Shown here: positions 1 to 14,500 of the stretch, in pieces | How the letters are laid out: each line of letters begins with the position of its first letter | Position numbering within the stretch: the stretch's first letter is position 1 | Source: Pholis gunnellus | Lineage: Eukaryota; Chordata; Actinopteri; Perciformes; Pholidae | NCBI GenBank assembly: GCA_910591455.2 | Contig: OU342809.1 | Location: 9,627,815-9,691,814 of the forward strand | Length of the DNA: 64,000 nt | Direction: 5' to 3' | The notes under the pieces: model-generated | Seen by the model: only the letters and a program-made list of their open reading frames with translations | Told to the model about the DNA's origin: nothing | The model's database searches: none | Made by a program: the position numbers and the translations under genes

Positions 1-2886
1 GTCGCCACAGGCCTATCAGACATATGGACTCCTTGTCGGCCTCCGCAGCATCAGGGGGACGAATCAGTGTTTGATTTAAAAAAAGAAAGAAGAAATCCTC
101 AGCAGGGGCCAACTTCTACCTGAGGAAACTTGGGGGAAGGGCGGGCTAATGATGTCTCTCCTGCCAGGATCACAAGCCTCTGAGATAGAAGTGTGTTTTT
201 CATTTCAGCTTGTTAAAGAACAGGGACTGGAAATCTTTAGAGCTCATAAACTAGCAGTGTAGGTGAGGGCCATCTGTCTGTTTGCATTTAGAGCCTCTAC
301 TTGTGGTTTGCTTAGCTTGAGTGATAATGTTATCTCACCTGTAGTTACGGCACATGAAGCCGTTTTGGTGAAAGGAGTTTGACACAGGTGTCAGGGTTAA
401 GGGTCTTCTGCTAGTGTTTCTCCAGTGTCTTTCTATTTATTGCCCACAAGCACAGCATTAGACCCCATTTGGTTAAAAAAAGTGAAGCACAAAGGGGTGC
501 TGAACTGTTACGGACAATGTAGAGTATCCTCCTGTGAATATTAGCAGTTTGTGTGAAGATTGCAGCGATGGTTCTTCTTGGACAACATGCCTGTAAGCTT
601 TTTACGGTGATGAATTTACTTGTCCTGTCTACAGCCTCTGCATGTCTGACTGAATAATGGCCTTTGCCTTTTAACAGCAGATGAAATGTACACGCTGTAG
701 ACAGTTATTTTTACTCCTCAAAGGGGAAAACAATTAGACAGCAAAGACCGAGCGCCTCACTGCCTCATGATTATTTGATGGTCCTTTATGAAATTTTCAG
801 CCCACCGCCACTTTAAAAGTGCGCTCCTCAAGACGGCATTCACGGGTCACTGCACTGAAACACGGTCTCTGTCCTTCGGGCAAACAGTCGGTCAATTCCG
901 ACTGATGTGTTACGGCCACAAGCAAACCACGCTACCATTACTGCAGCGTGTGCTGCATTTTATAAAAGCGGTGTCTCAACTTTAACAAGGAATTCTGATG
1001 GATATGGTTTTCTAAGAAGAGAAGAGCAAAAATAGATATGAGGTGGTATTTTCTTCGCTGTAACATTTCTTTGCTAATAGCTATTAGGTTAAACACATGC
1101 ACACCGTGAAGCATAATTCCTTTTTTCCCTAATCCTCACTTTGCTGCATCTTTTTTTCTTTGAAGCTTATGGAAAAAGGAGAATCCACTGCATAGAAAAG
1201 CTAGCCTCTGTTTAACCATTTGAAGTATATGAAAGGAGTTTTATATTTTCATGAGAATGTATTTAGGTCCTTATTTCTTTCTGACGGTAGAATCAAGGGA
1301 TCACTTTCACATGTGTTTGTCAGAGATAGCACAGGCACATCAGGCATCTCCGGTATGTGAAATGAAATTGGCTGCAGTGTTCATTGATTTAGGCGCTAAA
1401 AAAAAACCTATACAGGTGCTTCTGGGATTTTATTTTCAGTTGAACATTAGGTGATCTTGGATGGCTTCCCTCTGATTTGTCACCTGTCCCACGTCAAGAC
1501 GGACTGGTCAGCACTGAAGTCATCCAACCTCATCTTGACCACCTGGGTGTGACGCTCTAAACTGTGAAGTGTTTAAGGAAAAAACAGCACACTCCAAGAG
1601 TTTGCGCCCCGTAGGAACGGGCCCAGATCATCTTTCCCGATAACACTTGGCAGGAGTCGGATCCCATGTGAAATGCCTCGGCACCAATGTTGAAGCCAAA
1701 GTGATTTTGAGGGTGTCTCTGAAAACCCGTGGATGTGAAGAGGTTCTTTTGGCTTTATCGGTCAAGCCATACACTTATAAAGCGTCCGTCTTCTTGGCTT
1801 TAATTGGACAGATGACAAAATAGGATTCAACACAGATAAAACAGCTTTTACACTAGTTTCTTTAATACTTCAATAAAATGTTATCTCAGTCAATAACCAG
1901 ACATGATCTCATGATCTCCTCTCATTAAAATGATGCACAAAAGAAACAATGAAGGAGGATAAAGCCAATGTTTTGAGCAATTACCTAAACCACTTTTGCT
2001 TATCTCTGCAGGCAGTTTGGAATTGGAAAAGAGACTTTTTTTTTACGTAATAAGGAACAGATGTCCAACCTTTTCTTACTCACAACGTCTCTGAGAGAGC
2101 TTTCCATACATTTGCCACATCTAGAGCAGCCCCCATCCCACATGATAATCCAGTCTCTTCTCTGAGCTTTCAAAACACCCCCTTCAAATATTCGGCCAGC
2201 TCTTCGTGTGTATATATTTATTCTGTTGCTTTTGGCCCAAACCAAGGGTCTGTTGTGTTTCCAAGAAGCTTGAGACTTTGCAGACTGGTGGAGATCTTGC
2301 AAGTTAAAAAACAAAACCTTTTAATATCTCATACTGTAACTCCATAAACATATTATACTGACTTCTTCTGTAAGCGCCTCCTGCTATGTTCATATCTTCA
2401 CCATTTGGTGGCTGGTATCAAAGTCTCATGTGATGAAAACTAATTAGTTGCATTCTTTCTGTGCTCTGTAGGCTCGTGTTGTTTGTTTGGACCATATGAC
2501 AGAAATTATGAATAGATGTCAGCTTTCTGTTGACTACTTTTAACAATCTGCAACATTCAACTGTGGCAATTTGATGAACGCTGCTTTAGTTACAGCTTTA
2601 GGTGATTAGTACCACAGTCACACGGTGGCTTGGCTTCAGCTCACAACACTTCTGTGCGTGCGTCTCCTTGACAAGTGGAAGGAAGATTCCACATTTTATT
2701 TGCATTTTAAACTCAAGTCACTTGCAAATGTTTAAATAAGCAGAAGAGCAGTAATGTGCTTCACCATTACTACCCCAGCTGTGGTCACTCCTGTGGTCCT
2801 GTTACAGCAGTGGAGAGCACTAAATGGACTGCTTATTTATAGCTGTTTGGCCGCGGTGGGCTGATGGAGATATGCTACCCCGCTAA

Positions 2887-2922
2887 CGCTGCAGTGCACG
2901 CTGCAGTGCACGCTGCAGTGCA
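2887..2922. repeat. Three exact tandem copies of a 12-base unit
   Basis: The unit CGCTGCAGTGCA repeats three times without mismatch, followed by the first four bases of a fourth copy. The unit contains the palindromes CTGCAG and, across junctions, GTGCAC-like sequence. Confidence 0.9.
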
Positions 2923-4368
2923 CGCTTGGGTTTACTCACAATTTCATCACTACACCCAATTAATACTCAAGACAACATCAGCAGCATCTGCTCGAGCGAG
3001 GCAGTTGTCATCAGTTCCCCAGAGTTGAGAAAATTGAAAGTACGCTCAGCAGTGGTGTTATTGCTATTCTGAACTTGTCATCTGCCTGTGCTCCATGAGC
3101 AGGTTCATCGAGAAGCTTCTGTATTATAATTATGGCTGTTTTCATAGTTTTGTGCGTTTTCAGTTGTAAATCAAAACCCATCATTTTAGATAGGTTTGAC
3201 CTCACCGTGTTGCCAGTGTTCCTCGGACCGCATTCATCCCCACACAATTGTCTCAGATCCATCATGTTTTGTGGTGTAAACCTATTGACTTGTGTATCTT
3301 CAGGGACCAAATCTTGGACCGCCTCCAAGCAGCTCAGTTTCCATCCTTTCCCCATCTTTCCTTTGTCTCCCATAAATCAATGTGATGTAATTGCATAAAC
3401 TCCCTTTCCCACAGCTCAGGCCTGGAGGCAGAGTATTCTCAGAGAGAAAGTGTTTCAGTGGGGCCAGTTAACCTTAACCCACTGACTCCCACAACTGCAA
3501 TGTCCCTGGCTTTTCAAAGTTTTATTTTAGCCTTTAAATAGAACTGTTTGCAGAGTTTATTTCATTGGTAATGTTTGATGTTTAATAAATTGTTTTTCCA
3601 AGCAGCAGGGCCGTAGACGTTAACTTTCTCACAGCTGGTACTGACTGTTTACATCTGGCTAATACACTCTAAGCTCAGCAGATTAAATCTCATTTCTCTG
3701 AGTGCTTTTTGTGTTGAGCCAAGCATGATTTCTCCTGACGGCTCCTTCAGCCGATCGAAGGAATGTTTCTTAAAGCACTCCTGCATTTTCACAAGATTGT
3801 ACCATGGAAAATGTCCAACCCATTTTTTTCCACATTTCAGTCCCTCCTGGTTTCCTCTTGGGACTCACTCACAAGCAGGATATCTCCTCAAAGGATATCT
3901 TTCAACTCCTTGTCCCATGGAGTGGAGCTTAGAGTGAACCCATGTAGACAGGAGTGTACCTTAAGGTTTTTGGAGTGGGCAGAAGTCGTACTCACACAGT
4001 TCAGAGTTCTTCTTTATCCTGGTTTCATCTTCCGCTGCTTCAGTAATCCTCATGCCACCAGTCTCGCCCTGCTCTCCTGAAGAACAGGAGTGATAAAACC
4101 ATTTTTTCACCCATCGTGCACAAACACATTTCGGGGTATTTGTCCATTAGTGACAGCATATTTCACAATGTGAGAAACAAAAAGCACGAGCCATTTTCAC
4201 TGCTTGTTATGTGCCATCACCGCAACCACATACAGGCTGACATAGATGAAGGATATGGGGGGATTTGGGGTTCTTTGGCACATGTGCAGCTTTATGAGGA
4301 GGTCCCGTTGTGGAGCCCCTCTGGGCTGAGGAAACAATCCAGATGCAAAGCTTCTGGGGCTCGTAACC

Positions 4369-4390
4369 CAGCAGGGCACCTGCCCTGCTG
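4369..4390. repeat. 10-bp perfect inverted repeat with 2-nt loop
   Basis: CAGCAGGGCA (4369-4378) pairs with TGCCCTGCTG (4381-4390) around a CC loop. No adjacent gene explains it. Confidence 0.85.
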
Positions 4391-7300
4391 CTCCCGTACA
4401 GCCCCCTGCAGAATCCACAAAGATGCAGGCTACCATCTTTGTGTGTGCAGCAACTTTGTTATAAAGTGCTGTTTCATTCTGATTTCCTTCGCAGCTTTTA
4501 TCATACATGTGTGTGTTGTTGTTTATTCTTGTGATGGCGCACTGCTTTGTGTGTTCAATGGAGCACAATTCTTGCTAAGATCAAGTCAAACAATGTTTCC
4601 ACTCAAAAATGTCTGTTGCCTCAGTTCCTCAAATACACCTGAATGTAAACTCTTTACAAATACAATTTTCGGCATTACTGCATCACCAAGGTGAATAACT
4701 CTGAAACTGACATAAACATGACATATGACTTATTTTTTTACCCCAGGGAATTTATAGAAAGGAAAACCTGCTGGAGTACTTAATTTACATACAATTTATG
4801 CTTGTGTCTATAGGTGGTATGGAAAACTAAAAGGGAATGCAAATGTTTGATTTGTGTTGGATATCTTATGCACTTGTTTCAATTGGGGGATAATACAGTA
4901 GACGTACCTTCTTTATTACTCAATAAATTGGGGCACAAGAAATAGATTTTAGTGTGCACATAATTGCCTCTGTAAGATCAAAACTTCATCGATTTATACT
5001 GTTGACTAGTTAGATGTGAATTTGCAATCAGTGGGGACCACCTGATATAATATATGATCGATTCATAAGGTGCTGATTCCATATCTGCTACAGTTCTATA
5101 AGCGTTGCAGTTTTTTAATTTGTTTAATATTTATAATCCTTAGTGATTTCTGCTTAATTTTGAAACACTGGACTGTGACAGTTGATTGATACTTTCAGTG
5201 ATGCTACTCTATAAGTAGGATTTCCCACATGAAATAGGTTAGCAGAGGTGGTAAGCTACTCAACACATTTCATCTTGTATTCGATTTAGTTAATCATTAA
5301 TTGACAAAAAAATAGCTTGGCTCATTTAATATACAGCGCTTCTGCTCTTTGTCCCTGAAGGTTAATTCTTTATTTCTTAGGAGTGTATTGATTTTCAGGA
5401 TGTTAGCGATGGTGGTCCACTATAAAACACTACAGGAAACTCCAAAGTAGCGTGTCTTTAATATGTTTCTGGTGTTTGTTGTCCAGATTGAGCAACAGGT
5501 TGCTTCCTGTCGTTTCCTTATGCACTAACCTCAACATGTGTTTTATAGAGAGACTTTGGCAGGATTACAGCAACAATGAACATTGCCATGACAAAGTTGT
5601 GAGATGCAAAATACCACCAGACTTTATAAACTGGGCAGCAATCCTGCCATCTTCCTCCATGTTTGGTTATACTTTTGTATTGTAATGTGAGCCACATGTT
5701 TGTACTCATAAACAAAGAAGGTCAGTGTGTTGTTTTAGCTCAGGCTTTACAGTGTTGTTTCACCTTGTCCATGGTTGAAAACAATTATATGCCTCAAATA
5801 GGCCAAATAGAAATATTTATTTTGGAATCAATCAATCACTGTTAGCCGCTACTATTATCTGAATTTCATAATTGTTCACCTCGCTTGGTGTGCTTATGAT
5901 GATATGCTGTGAAAACCATCAGCGATTAGAACCGGACCCACTGGGCCCCAGATTTTGGGCTGAACCATTTCTTGGTCATGTTGTCTTTTATAGGGGTATA
6001 CTTTATACTTTAATCCTAGTTGTGTCAAAGTTTTTGTTTTTCATTTGCATTGTCTTGTGACGTACAGGCAATTGCAAAGTGGTCATGGAGAAAAATTCAG
6101 ATTAACAAAAGCAACACTATGAGAGGGAAGATTTGCTTGTGGAGGAGTCCAAACTCAAATGCCGTCCCAATGGTTTTAATTATGAAAATAAGTTGCATCT
6201 GGTCCCACTGAGCAAATAATCTGTTTCCATTTGTTGTGTGTCTTCGGCATTGGGATGTTTACCGCATTGTTTGTCAGCACACCAACAGCTTCAAGAGTCT
6301 AAAGCAGGCAGAATGATGAAGATGAGGGCATATTAAGGTCAGATATTCACAATTACAGGTAACGTTACAGGTATACGTAGGTATAGGGCAGTTCCCTCTG
6401 ATAAGGACCTTGTGGTAATGATCATGGCTAAAGTGGTATTTGCTACAGAATCTGATTTCAACAAATATACAGAACCTACTGCTTTATGGTATTTTAGCAG
6501 CATTTAAATGAGGCCTAGAAATGGTTACCAGATGTGTTTTTAACACATGTTCAAGTGGCTGGTTTGACTTAAAGGACAACAGTGGCCACATATTTCTACA
6601 GTCAATGTCTTTTGGAAAGTATGACCATATGCTTCAGTACATAATATAGCATGGATTCCAACTGGTTTTTAAGTCTTTTCAGGTGTAGCATCATACAAAA
6701 ACAAAAAAGTGTTATTACTTAAATACTTTGGTAAACCTACTTGTCTATTATTGTTTAGACTGAGTATGTTTGAGATGGGGTTTACTGACAATATGTTGTT
6801 ACTAGAGCTGAGATGATGATGACAAAATAATCTGCACATTCATTTATAATGAAGACAATCATTTGTTTATACGAGTCCTATCTTTCTTTTATTAAAAATA
6901 TTTGATTGTCTTGTCTTTCTTGTAAACTGACTTGACTCCAAATCGGGTGTGTTGTCTTTAGTGCACTCATATTGTTTTAGCTGATGAAAACATCCCGAGG
7001 GAAGACTTCCTCTTTGTGCTGGCAGCTTGGATCTTCATCCCAGCTCCTTTCTAAATTTGAGGCTCCGTAAGCTGCGCGATTCTCAAGCTTTACTGGGCTT
7101 TAGGTTTTAACTGGGATGGAAATGGTTATCGTGCGGCTGTTCGTCAGCTCGTAGGGCCTGTGGGTGGGGGAGACTTCGAACAAACTGACGAGAGTTTAAC
7201 AGCCCCTGCCCCCTCTGTGTACGTAATGAACTCTTACCTTGGCTTGGAAGGCTGCTCTGCTGCTATCCTTGGTGTGTTTTTGTAACCCTCACTAAAAAAG

Positions 7301-8559
7301 CCTTGCTCTTAATTGTATCCCACGGGGCCCTGAGCTCTCAGTATTCACAGCCTTTCCTGTCCCTCGTACTGATCCTCCCCTTCTTCCAACCTTAGCCCCA
7401 TCATCCCAATTCGACAGGTCTCTCTTTCTTTAATCGCTCGACTTCAAAGCACCGTTGTGTTACCCTCCAGGCCCCTGGCTCCTCAGAGACAGGGGGGCTA
7501 GCCTTTGGGGCCTGGGAAGTAGGGTGAAAGTGTGGTGGTGTACAAGGCGGCTTGTTACGTTTGACAGGCGTGGGTTAAAGAAAATAACAACAAGTAGTCC
7601 TGTTGCTGTTCTTCATCATGGTGTCGGTAGAGAGAAGTTGCTGTTGTGTAATTAAAGAAGCAGGTTGCAGACGTTTGAACGGATCAGTGAAAGACACTTC
7701 TCACCGTTCTTTGATGAGGGTATCTATATAGAGGCGAAAGATACGGGCGGGAGGAACCTGCTACAAAGAGTCCTGGATAATGTTTGCTGCCGACTTACCA
7801 AAGAGGTAGACACAGTGTCAGCTTTCATTAGCATCAAAATAGCACCCTCTAAATGCGTCTCCAGGGGCTGAAGTCTTATCAGGTTTCCATTTAGCACAGA
7901 AAACAATTAACAGAGAGAAAACCGATGACTGTGTAATGAGTTCAATCTGCATCTTTAGCTGGAAAAACTGTCGACTGCGAATGAGTGAACACGCTGTAGC
8001 CGGGCGTGTAACCCGAGAGCACCTACTGTAGTACGGAGAACTAAGAAAACAGTGGTTCATCTGTGGCCAGAGACAAGAGAGTGAGTGATTAATTGAGCGA
8101 TGCCCTCTGATCAGAGTGGAGATTGTTTCTCCATCGTGGTGGTTTATCTTTATCTGGTAGTTGACTCACACTGTTAGATCAATAAATCCAGTTGAGGTGA
8201 GGTGATCATTTTGCCTCAGTATTGCCCTCATTAAAGCAGCCAGCCGTTCAGGAGATATATGGCTGCTGGCAATTAGCCTCCTTCTCATTTCTTTGATATT
8301 ATCCCATGATGTATACGGACTTGGACTTGGAGATCACCAGGGAGGGCTGACACCCAGAACTGTAAATTTGTCCTTTTATTAAGTGTTTATAAAGGTTTGA
8401 TTAAAGGCGTAAAAAGCCCCATAGGTCATCATCTCTAAATGTGCAGCTGCCTCTGCAGCTCAGAGGTTTGCTTTTATCAACACTGGTGAGAAATTGAGGT
8501 CAAAGCCAGCTGCGAGGTGTAGATGGAAGAATTGGCCCTTCCTCCCTTGTTTTCCTGCC

Positions 8560-8583
8560 CACTTCCTGTCCCCAGAGGAAGTG
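8560..8583. promoter_or_regulatory. Inverted pair of Ets-type GGAA sites
   Basis: CACTTCCT at 8560-8567 and its exact reverse complement AGGAAGTG at 8576-8583 are separated by 8 bases. ACTTCC/GGAAGT is the core bound by Ets-family factors. That it regulates tspan18, an endothelial gene, is inference only. Confidence 0.25.
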
Positions 8584-11500
8584 TCGCTGATCAAACTGCC
8601 TGCTGTTCTATGACCTCTGACACTCAGTCAAGGTTGCCCAGCTGATTGGCAGGATGAGGAGACATGAAACATAAAAGACGAGTCCTACGATATATGGTGC
8701 ATATAGTGTGAAGGTCACGGTAGGCCCAAAATGATCAAGTTTGTGCAACATGTCATCAGATCACGTTTGACAGCAAAAGTGTGATTGGCTGCTGCAAACG
8801 GCTGCACTCTAAGACACAAAGAGTTGTGCAAATGGAGACACCTCTTGGTGTTGCACTCAGATGTGAAGTGTAATTGAAATAGTTGTTTGAAGAGTGAAAC
8901 ATTTGAGTTTGAGAGGGAAGTTGAAATATTTATTACACTCGGTACAGTCAGACTCGACTTGATAAAGATAATTTGACCAAAAACAGAGCCTAATACAGAG
9001 AGAGCACCAACACTGAAGCTTGAGGTTTCACCTCCTGCACCAACAACAAAACCTTCCGCAGCCAACTGGGCGAGAGTAAATAATAATTGTATAAAGTACT
9101 TTCATGTCTGTTAATCAAATTCCAAAAAGTAATTGTCATTTATTAGCTTAAATCGTATTAATAGGCTGCTGATTTTCTTAAAATCATGCTTTGATTATGA
9201 TGTACCATGTGATCAGAGCTAATACTGAGTGTGCTAGGATGTTATTGACACACAGACTCGAGACCCGTTGCATTAAAATGAGACCCAACCCAAACTGATT
9301 GGACGGAGTATAATTTGGATCTAATCCAACAGCCCCCAATACTGAGGTCGGACACTGTTTGAAAATCGAAGGAGCAATTCATTTGAAGGATACTGACTCT
9401 TTCATTCCTCTTATTCCTTTACTGGCACTTCAGTTTCCTCTGCTATCTCTACTGTGAAAGGCCCTGTGGGAGATAACAGTACATCCTGTATGTAGAGACA
9501 CATCATGTATAATGTTCTACCATCTTACACACTGGATAGATGTTGGTGATGCAATAATATTGTCAGAGCCTGAAATATCAGCACAGGCTAATCAATTAGT
9601 GGCTGCCTTGATGTTTAAATTGCCCACAGTGCTCGTGAGCCTAAATGTCAATGACTAGTTGGCGAGAGCTATCTATAAAAGGAAAGCCATTGAGCGGATG
9701 TAGATGAAACCTTTTCTCTCGTGTTGAGTCGTTCCCCGCTTTGTTGGACCCTCAGCAGCCTGGCCTTTCTGGTCTCCCTCGAGGGTTCGTCCTATTGTTG
9801 TGCTTTCTCAGCCGTCTGCGCTCGTCTCTCTTCTCTCACCCCCATAACCGATTCAATGAGGCTCTGCGATCCTATTGGTGCTCCACTTTCCAGTGAAAAG
9901 GGTTTCCATGGAAACCAAAAAATAATGCAGACCCTCACCACTGTTGCTCTTCAACAGCTAATAGCTCTCTAAACAGGGGTTCAGGAGAGACACCTCTGCA
10001 ACAGGCTGCAGGGTAAAATTTGACCACTCTGCTGCTCAGCACCAGATTACAGGCATGATGATGCTCATATCTGCTGCTGTAGTAATAGACTCAAACTAGA
10101 CAGAAAGGGTTTGCAGTGTTTTATTGCCTCATGGTTATGTTTTCTAAGCCATATGGTGAATATTTTGTAAATGACTGGCTCCATCCTTTGGCTCCACATG
10201 CAAGTGTTGCCACTGTGGAGCTGTTATTGATTCCCTCAGCTTGTGCTTTGTAGTGTCTGAATTCAAGGCTCTGTGATAAGGGAGTGTATCATTCCAGTGC
10301 ATCTCACCGCTTTTCGGATTCGCCCGTTTCCTCACCCTGCCTTTGATTGCCTTTTCTAGATGCAATCCGAGCCCCTGTATTGTGTATGGGGGAGGGTGTG
10401 CTGCAGCCACTGTCAGTTTGGTTCAGCGTCCTGGCGAATCTGATGTCTGCTGGCAATATGGTGTGTCGGCGGGATGATGCGGCTCGCTCTATCAGCCAGA
10501 ACACTCCTGGGATATTCTCCATCCCCAGCCCCTGTCAGACTGAGAATACCCTGCCTGTATTTCACCATCTAATGGCAAGAGCTGCATGCTGTTCATGTCT
10601 CCGTAGGCAGCTCTCGCCATATTTGATGCTATAGTTGTCTGTGCCAGGGCTTTGAAACCGGCTCCAAAGTATTGTCAGTCAAAACCGCGCTGCTGACTAT
10701 TTTTGCACATCGAGCCTGGAATACCAGCGGTTTAATTGGCTCTCATTGCGATATCGTTATTTTCAGCTGGGAGACACTTGTGGCAAAGCAGTTTAGAAAC
10801 AGGAGAAAGTTTAAAGCATTTACGCTCATTAGACACAGTTGGCAGTAAACGTATTGTACATTGACAGTTTAAGCCAGCAAGTAAGAAATCTAGGTATTCT
10901 TCTTTTTTCAGTGAATAATATATGAGTTCATATGCTCATCAAGCTCACGTCAGAAGCTGTATGAGGAGACTGTGGTGAGTTGGGTCTTCTAGTAAAGGGT
11001 AATTAACTAAGTAAGAAGATATACACATTCAAATACCTCAAGGAAGGTATTACAATGTTACCTGGCCGGAAAACAGACTAGGACTGCTACTATACCCTCT
11101 TCTTTTTTTCTTCTTTCCTTGTTAATTTTGCCTTCCAGCTGAGTGAAACATTCACACGTAAAACACTGATGCAGTCTTAAATTAGCCCGCTGCTGGGAGC
11201 GAGTGCTTCATACATAATAAATGCAAACTCTGTCATTTTAAGTGTCCTAGAATTTTATTTTCTGTGGGGGTTTTTTCAAGCTCACAGTCTTATTCTGCTG
11301 CTTAAATGAATTGTGCATACCAAGACAAATGTGCCACTTTTCTGCCTCCTGGCCTCACTGTTTATTCATCTCATTAGTTCTGTCCTAACCTCTGCTTCTA
11401 CCTTTGTGCTTCGGTCCAACAGCCCATGAAAACAGGAGAGGAGAGAGAACCGAGAGAAGTCATCAGCTTCACCTGAACAAAGAAGATACTCATGGTATGA

Positions 11501-14500
11501 GACTGTTTTATCTATAAATAAGGCACAACTTTTATCTTCAGTGTGAAACATATTTCTGCCCTGAGTTTTCCCTCAGCATCTGTAATGCGGGGGTGTTGCC
11601 AGGAATGATTTCTACTAATTCAACTCCAGCAGACGCATGTTAAATCAGTGAGAGAAACTGCAGAAAGAGCTTGCAGACAGACTCTTTTCAGTAAGATGCT
11701 GACAGCACAGGCGCAAAGCCATTGTTGCCGTCAACAGGAGGCGCGGTGCTGCGAGAGCCGGTGTGTGAAGCTGGTCCTGCGAAGAGCCAGACAAGTGCTT
11801 TTGTCCTTTACCCACCACAGCAGGTCAACGCTGGTCTTTGTTAGACTCTGATTTGCATTGGCATTTGTAATATTAGTATTCCAGACACGGCTGAGCAGCA
11901 GACATGTATAGATTGCGAGGTTAAAGGGGAGTTTAGACCCAGACACATCAGTTGTAATCAGTCAGAGCGCTTAACCATAAAAGCAGACAAATAAATGTGT
12001 GCTACATGTGTAAGTGACATGTAAGATTATAAACAGAATATTTTTTATTTTATGAGAACTGACGTAAGGAATTGTTTGTCTTGTTTTTGGAGTTGTGGAA
12101 ATAATTTATTGCTAAAAATAAGATTGCTGAGACGTGGGAGCAGAGCAAAATTGCTGAAAAAAGGACACAAGCAGTCAGATGACCATACCTTTGAAACGCA
12201 GTTCAACAAACTTGTTTAAAGGAGAAAAGAAAGGCTACATTTTAAAATGATTACATAAATTCAAGGTATGAAATCCAATATAGTTTACAGACTTTCACCA
12301 ACAATTTGGATTCTCACATTCAATTTTACCTCCATATAATTTGGTTTAGATCATCGGCCTAAACTTTGGGATTATTGTCTGCTTGTGTTTTTTTTCCCCC
12401 GTTGTACTACTAGATAATTTATTCTGGGAGTGCAGTTAGTAACATTGCAACTCCATGGCAACTGAGCTCTGAAAGCTCGATGGAGTAGCAGCGGGGGAGC
12501 GGGCTTAGCAAAGGGTCAGTTGAAATATACCAAAATTATCCTTTTAATGCTTGAAGTTCGCACGATCTCAACCGATTGCTCCATAATCACACCGTCTCAC
12601 AGTCACAGAGTTACATTAATAACCACACACACTACAAGGTGCCTCTGTTACAGCAAATAACAAGGCAAGATCAAAGAATCAAGATGTTTCATGCTCAGGC
12701 ATGAACACACTTTTGGTTTATTTCTATGAAGTTGTTATTTGCAATGGGGCCTCCAATATATGTGGATATCTCTTTCATCTGAGCCACAAACATTCACATG
12801 CTTTATCCTCGGGGCTCGTGTTTTTAATCTTTGCATTGCGCTCGAAACTCCAGCCCGTACCACAAATTAGGTTACACTGTTCCTTTTGCTGTTTTTTTTT
12901 TTTTTTTTTCTTTCATTGAACTTTAGCTGACTGTATGGAGGTTCTGATGAGTATGTGTGTATGTGCTACACAGAGTCATCGGTAAGTGGTGAAACAGCTT
13001 CGAGGCCTTCTACAGAGGGGAACTAGCTGTATTCAAACCAACATATGGCCTTGCAACAGGGTGTGAGTGATCGCTCATTACACAAATGGCTGGCCAAGCT
13101 GTCCCCTGTCGTAAAGTGCTGGGCTCTGCTCCCCTTTGTTTTCTAACAGGAACTAGTGCTAAGTGGAGATGCCAAACACTGCTCTGCAGACAAAGGCCAC
13201 TCTCACCACATTTCCGGGTTGCCGTGGAGACCAGTGTCCGTATTGGAGGGCTGGAGAGATTCCAACGTGTGCTAAAAACAACCCCAACAGATTTCACAAA
13301 ATTGTGTATTTGAGCCATAAAAAAGCCACAATTATGATTATTAGTTTCGTGGTAGTGTTCATATTTCTGTTAATTGTCAGGATTTGGTGACGTACGAGCA
13401 CTTGAGTGTGTGGCTCATGTGTATTTTGGGCTTCTGCTCATGTTTACCCTCCTAACTTTCCTTTTGTGTTTAGTCCCCTGAGGCTGAAAGCATCGTCTTT
13501 CCTTAAATCTCCCATTGTTTATTTCTGCCGAGGCCATCTGTGATGAAAACTCTTTTTTTTCTGGAGATTTGGCGAAGAAAACATCCTCAACTTGAACGGC
13601 ATTCGCCCTAAAACAAGAGAGAACATCACAAACATTTGAATTGTCTCTTGCCTGAGGGTCAAACACTGGTCAAAGTAGAGTTGGTGATTTATTGATTAGA
13701 TTTTTCAAACTTTTTGTCAAACTGATATTCAATCCACTTCACATGACCCAGACATAATAAGAGGATTTTGGCTAAGATTGTGGAAATTTGCACAAAAGAA
13801 GGCAAAAAATACAAGTAGGATTGCTGGGAAATAATTCCCACTGTTGCCGTCTTAGAAATGTTTGCGCATTTAGTTTTAAATTGAGTCATAAGTCATTTTT
13901 GTGGAAAGCCCCAATGGCATTGTGTCATCCTCCAAAGCACCTCGTGGGAAAAGCCCGAGCTGAGTCCTACTTCCAGGCGTTCCAGGCGGTAGGGTGCAGA
14001 AGTGTTTATGTGTTCATTGTGTTCTGCTACCACATGCCCTCACTGCCAGACAACTAGCGGACTAAGAGCTGGAACTCCAGGGGATCAATGCATCATTGAC
14101 CATGTGCCTGGGCCTGGTATTGATCCAGCCCAGTCCAGCCAGTTTGTATCTTCACTCAGCCAGATAGAGGTGCCGACACAATTAAGTGAGATTCTCTGCT
14201 TTGAGAGAGCGAGGATCACACACACACACACTAGTGTTCAATAGAAACCAAAATCTGCTCATCTCAATCACATGTCCTCTGCTCGAGTTAACCAAGAAGC
14301 TATCAATGCCCTTCCCCCTTCCAATCTTTCTTATCTAAGGAGCTGCAGAATCGATTTCACTGTAGAAGTATGAGCAACTGTTAGTACTGAACTAACAGCT
14401 GGATGTGCACCCATTTGGGATGTCAAGAATTTGGCCTGCAGTGCTGTAGACAACACATGGTCAGTAAGTTTCTGGCTGTGCATTTGTTCATTTTAGTTAA

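Noticed and set aside
4116..4694. 192-codon + strand open frame, the longest in the window
   Set aside because: No family motif, low-complexity hydrophobic tail, competing frame on the other strand, and no splice or promoter context.
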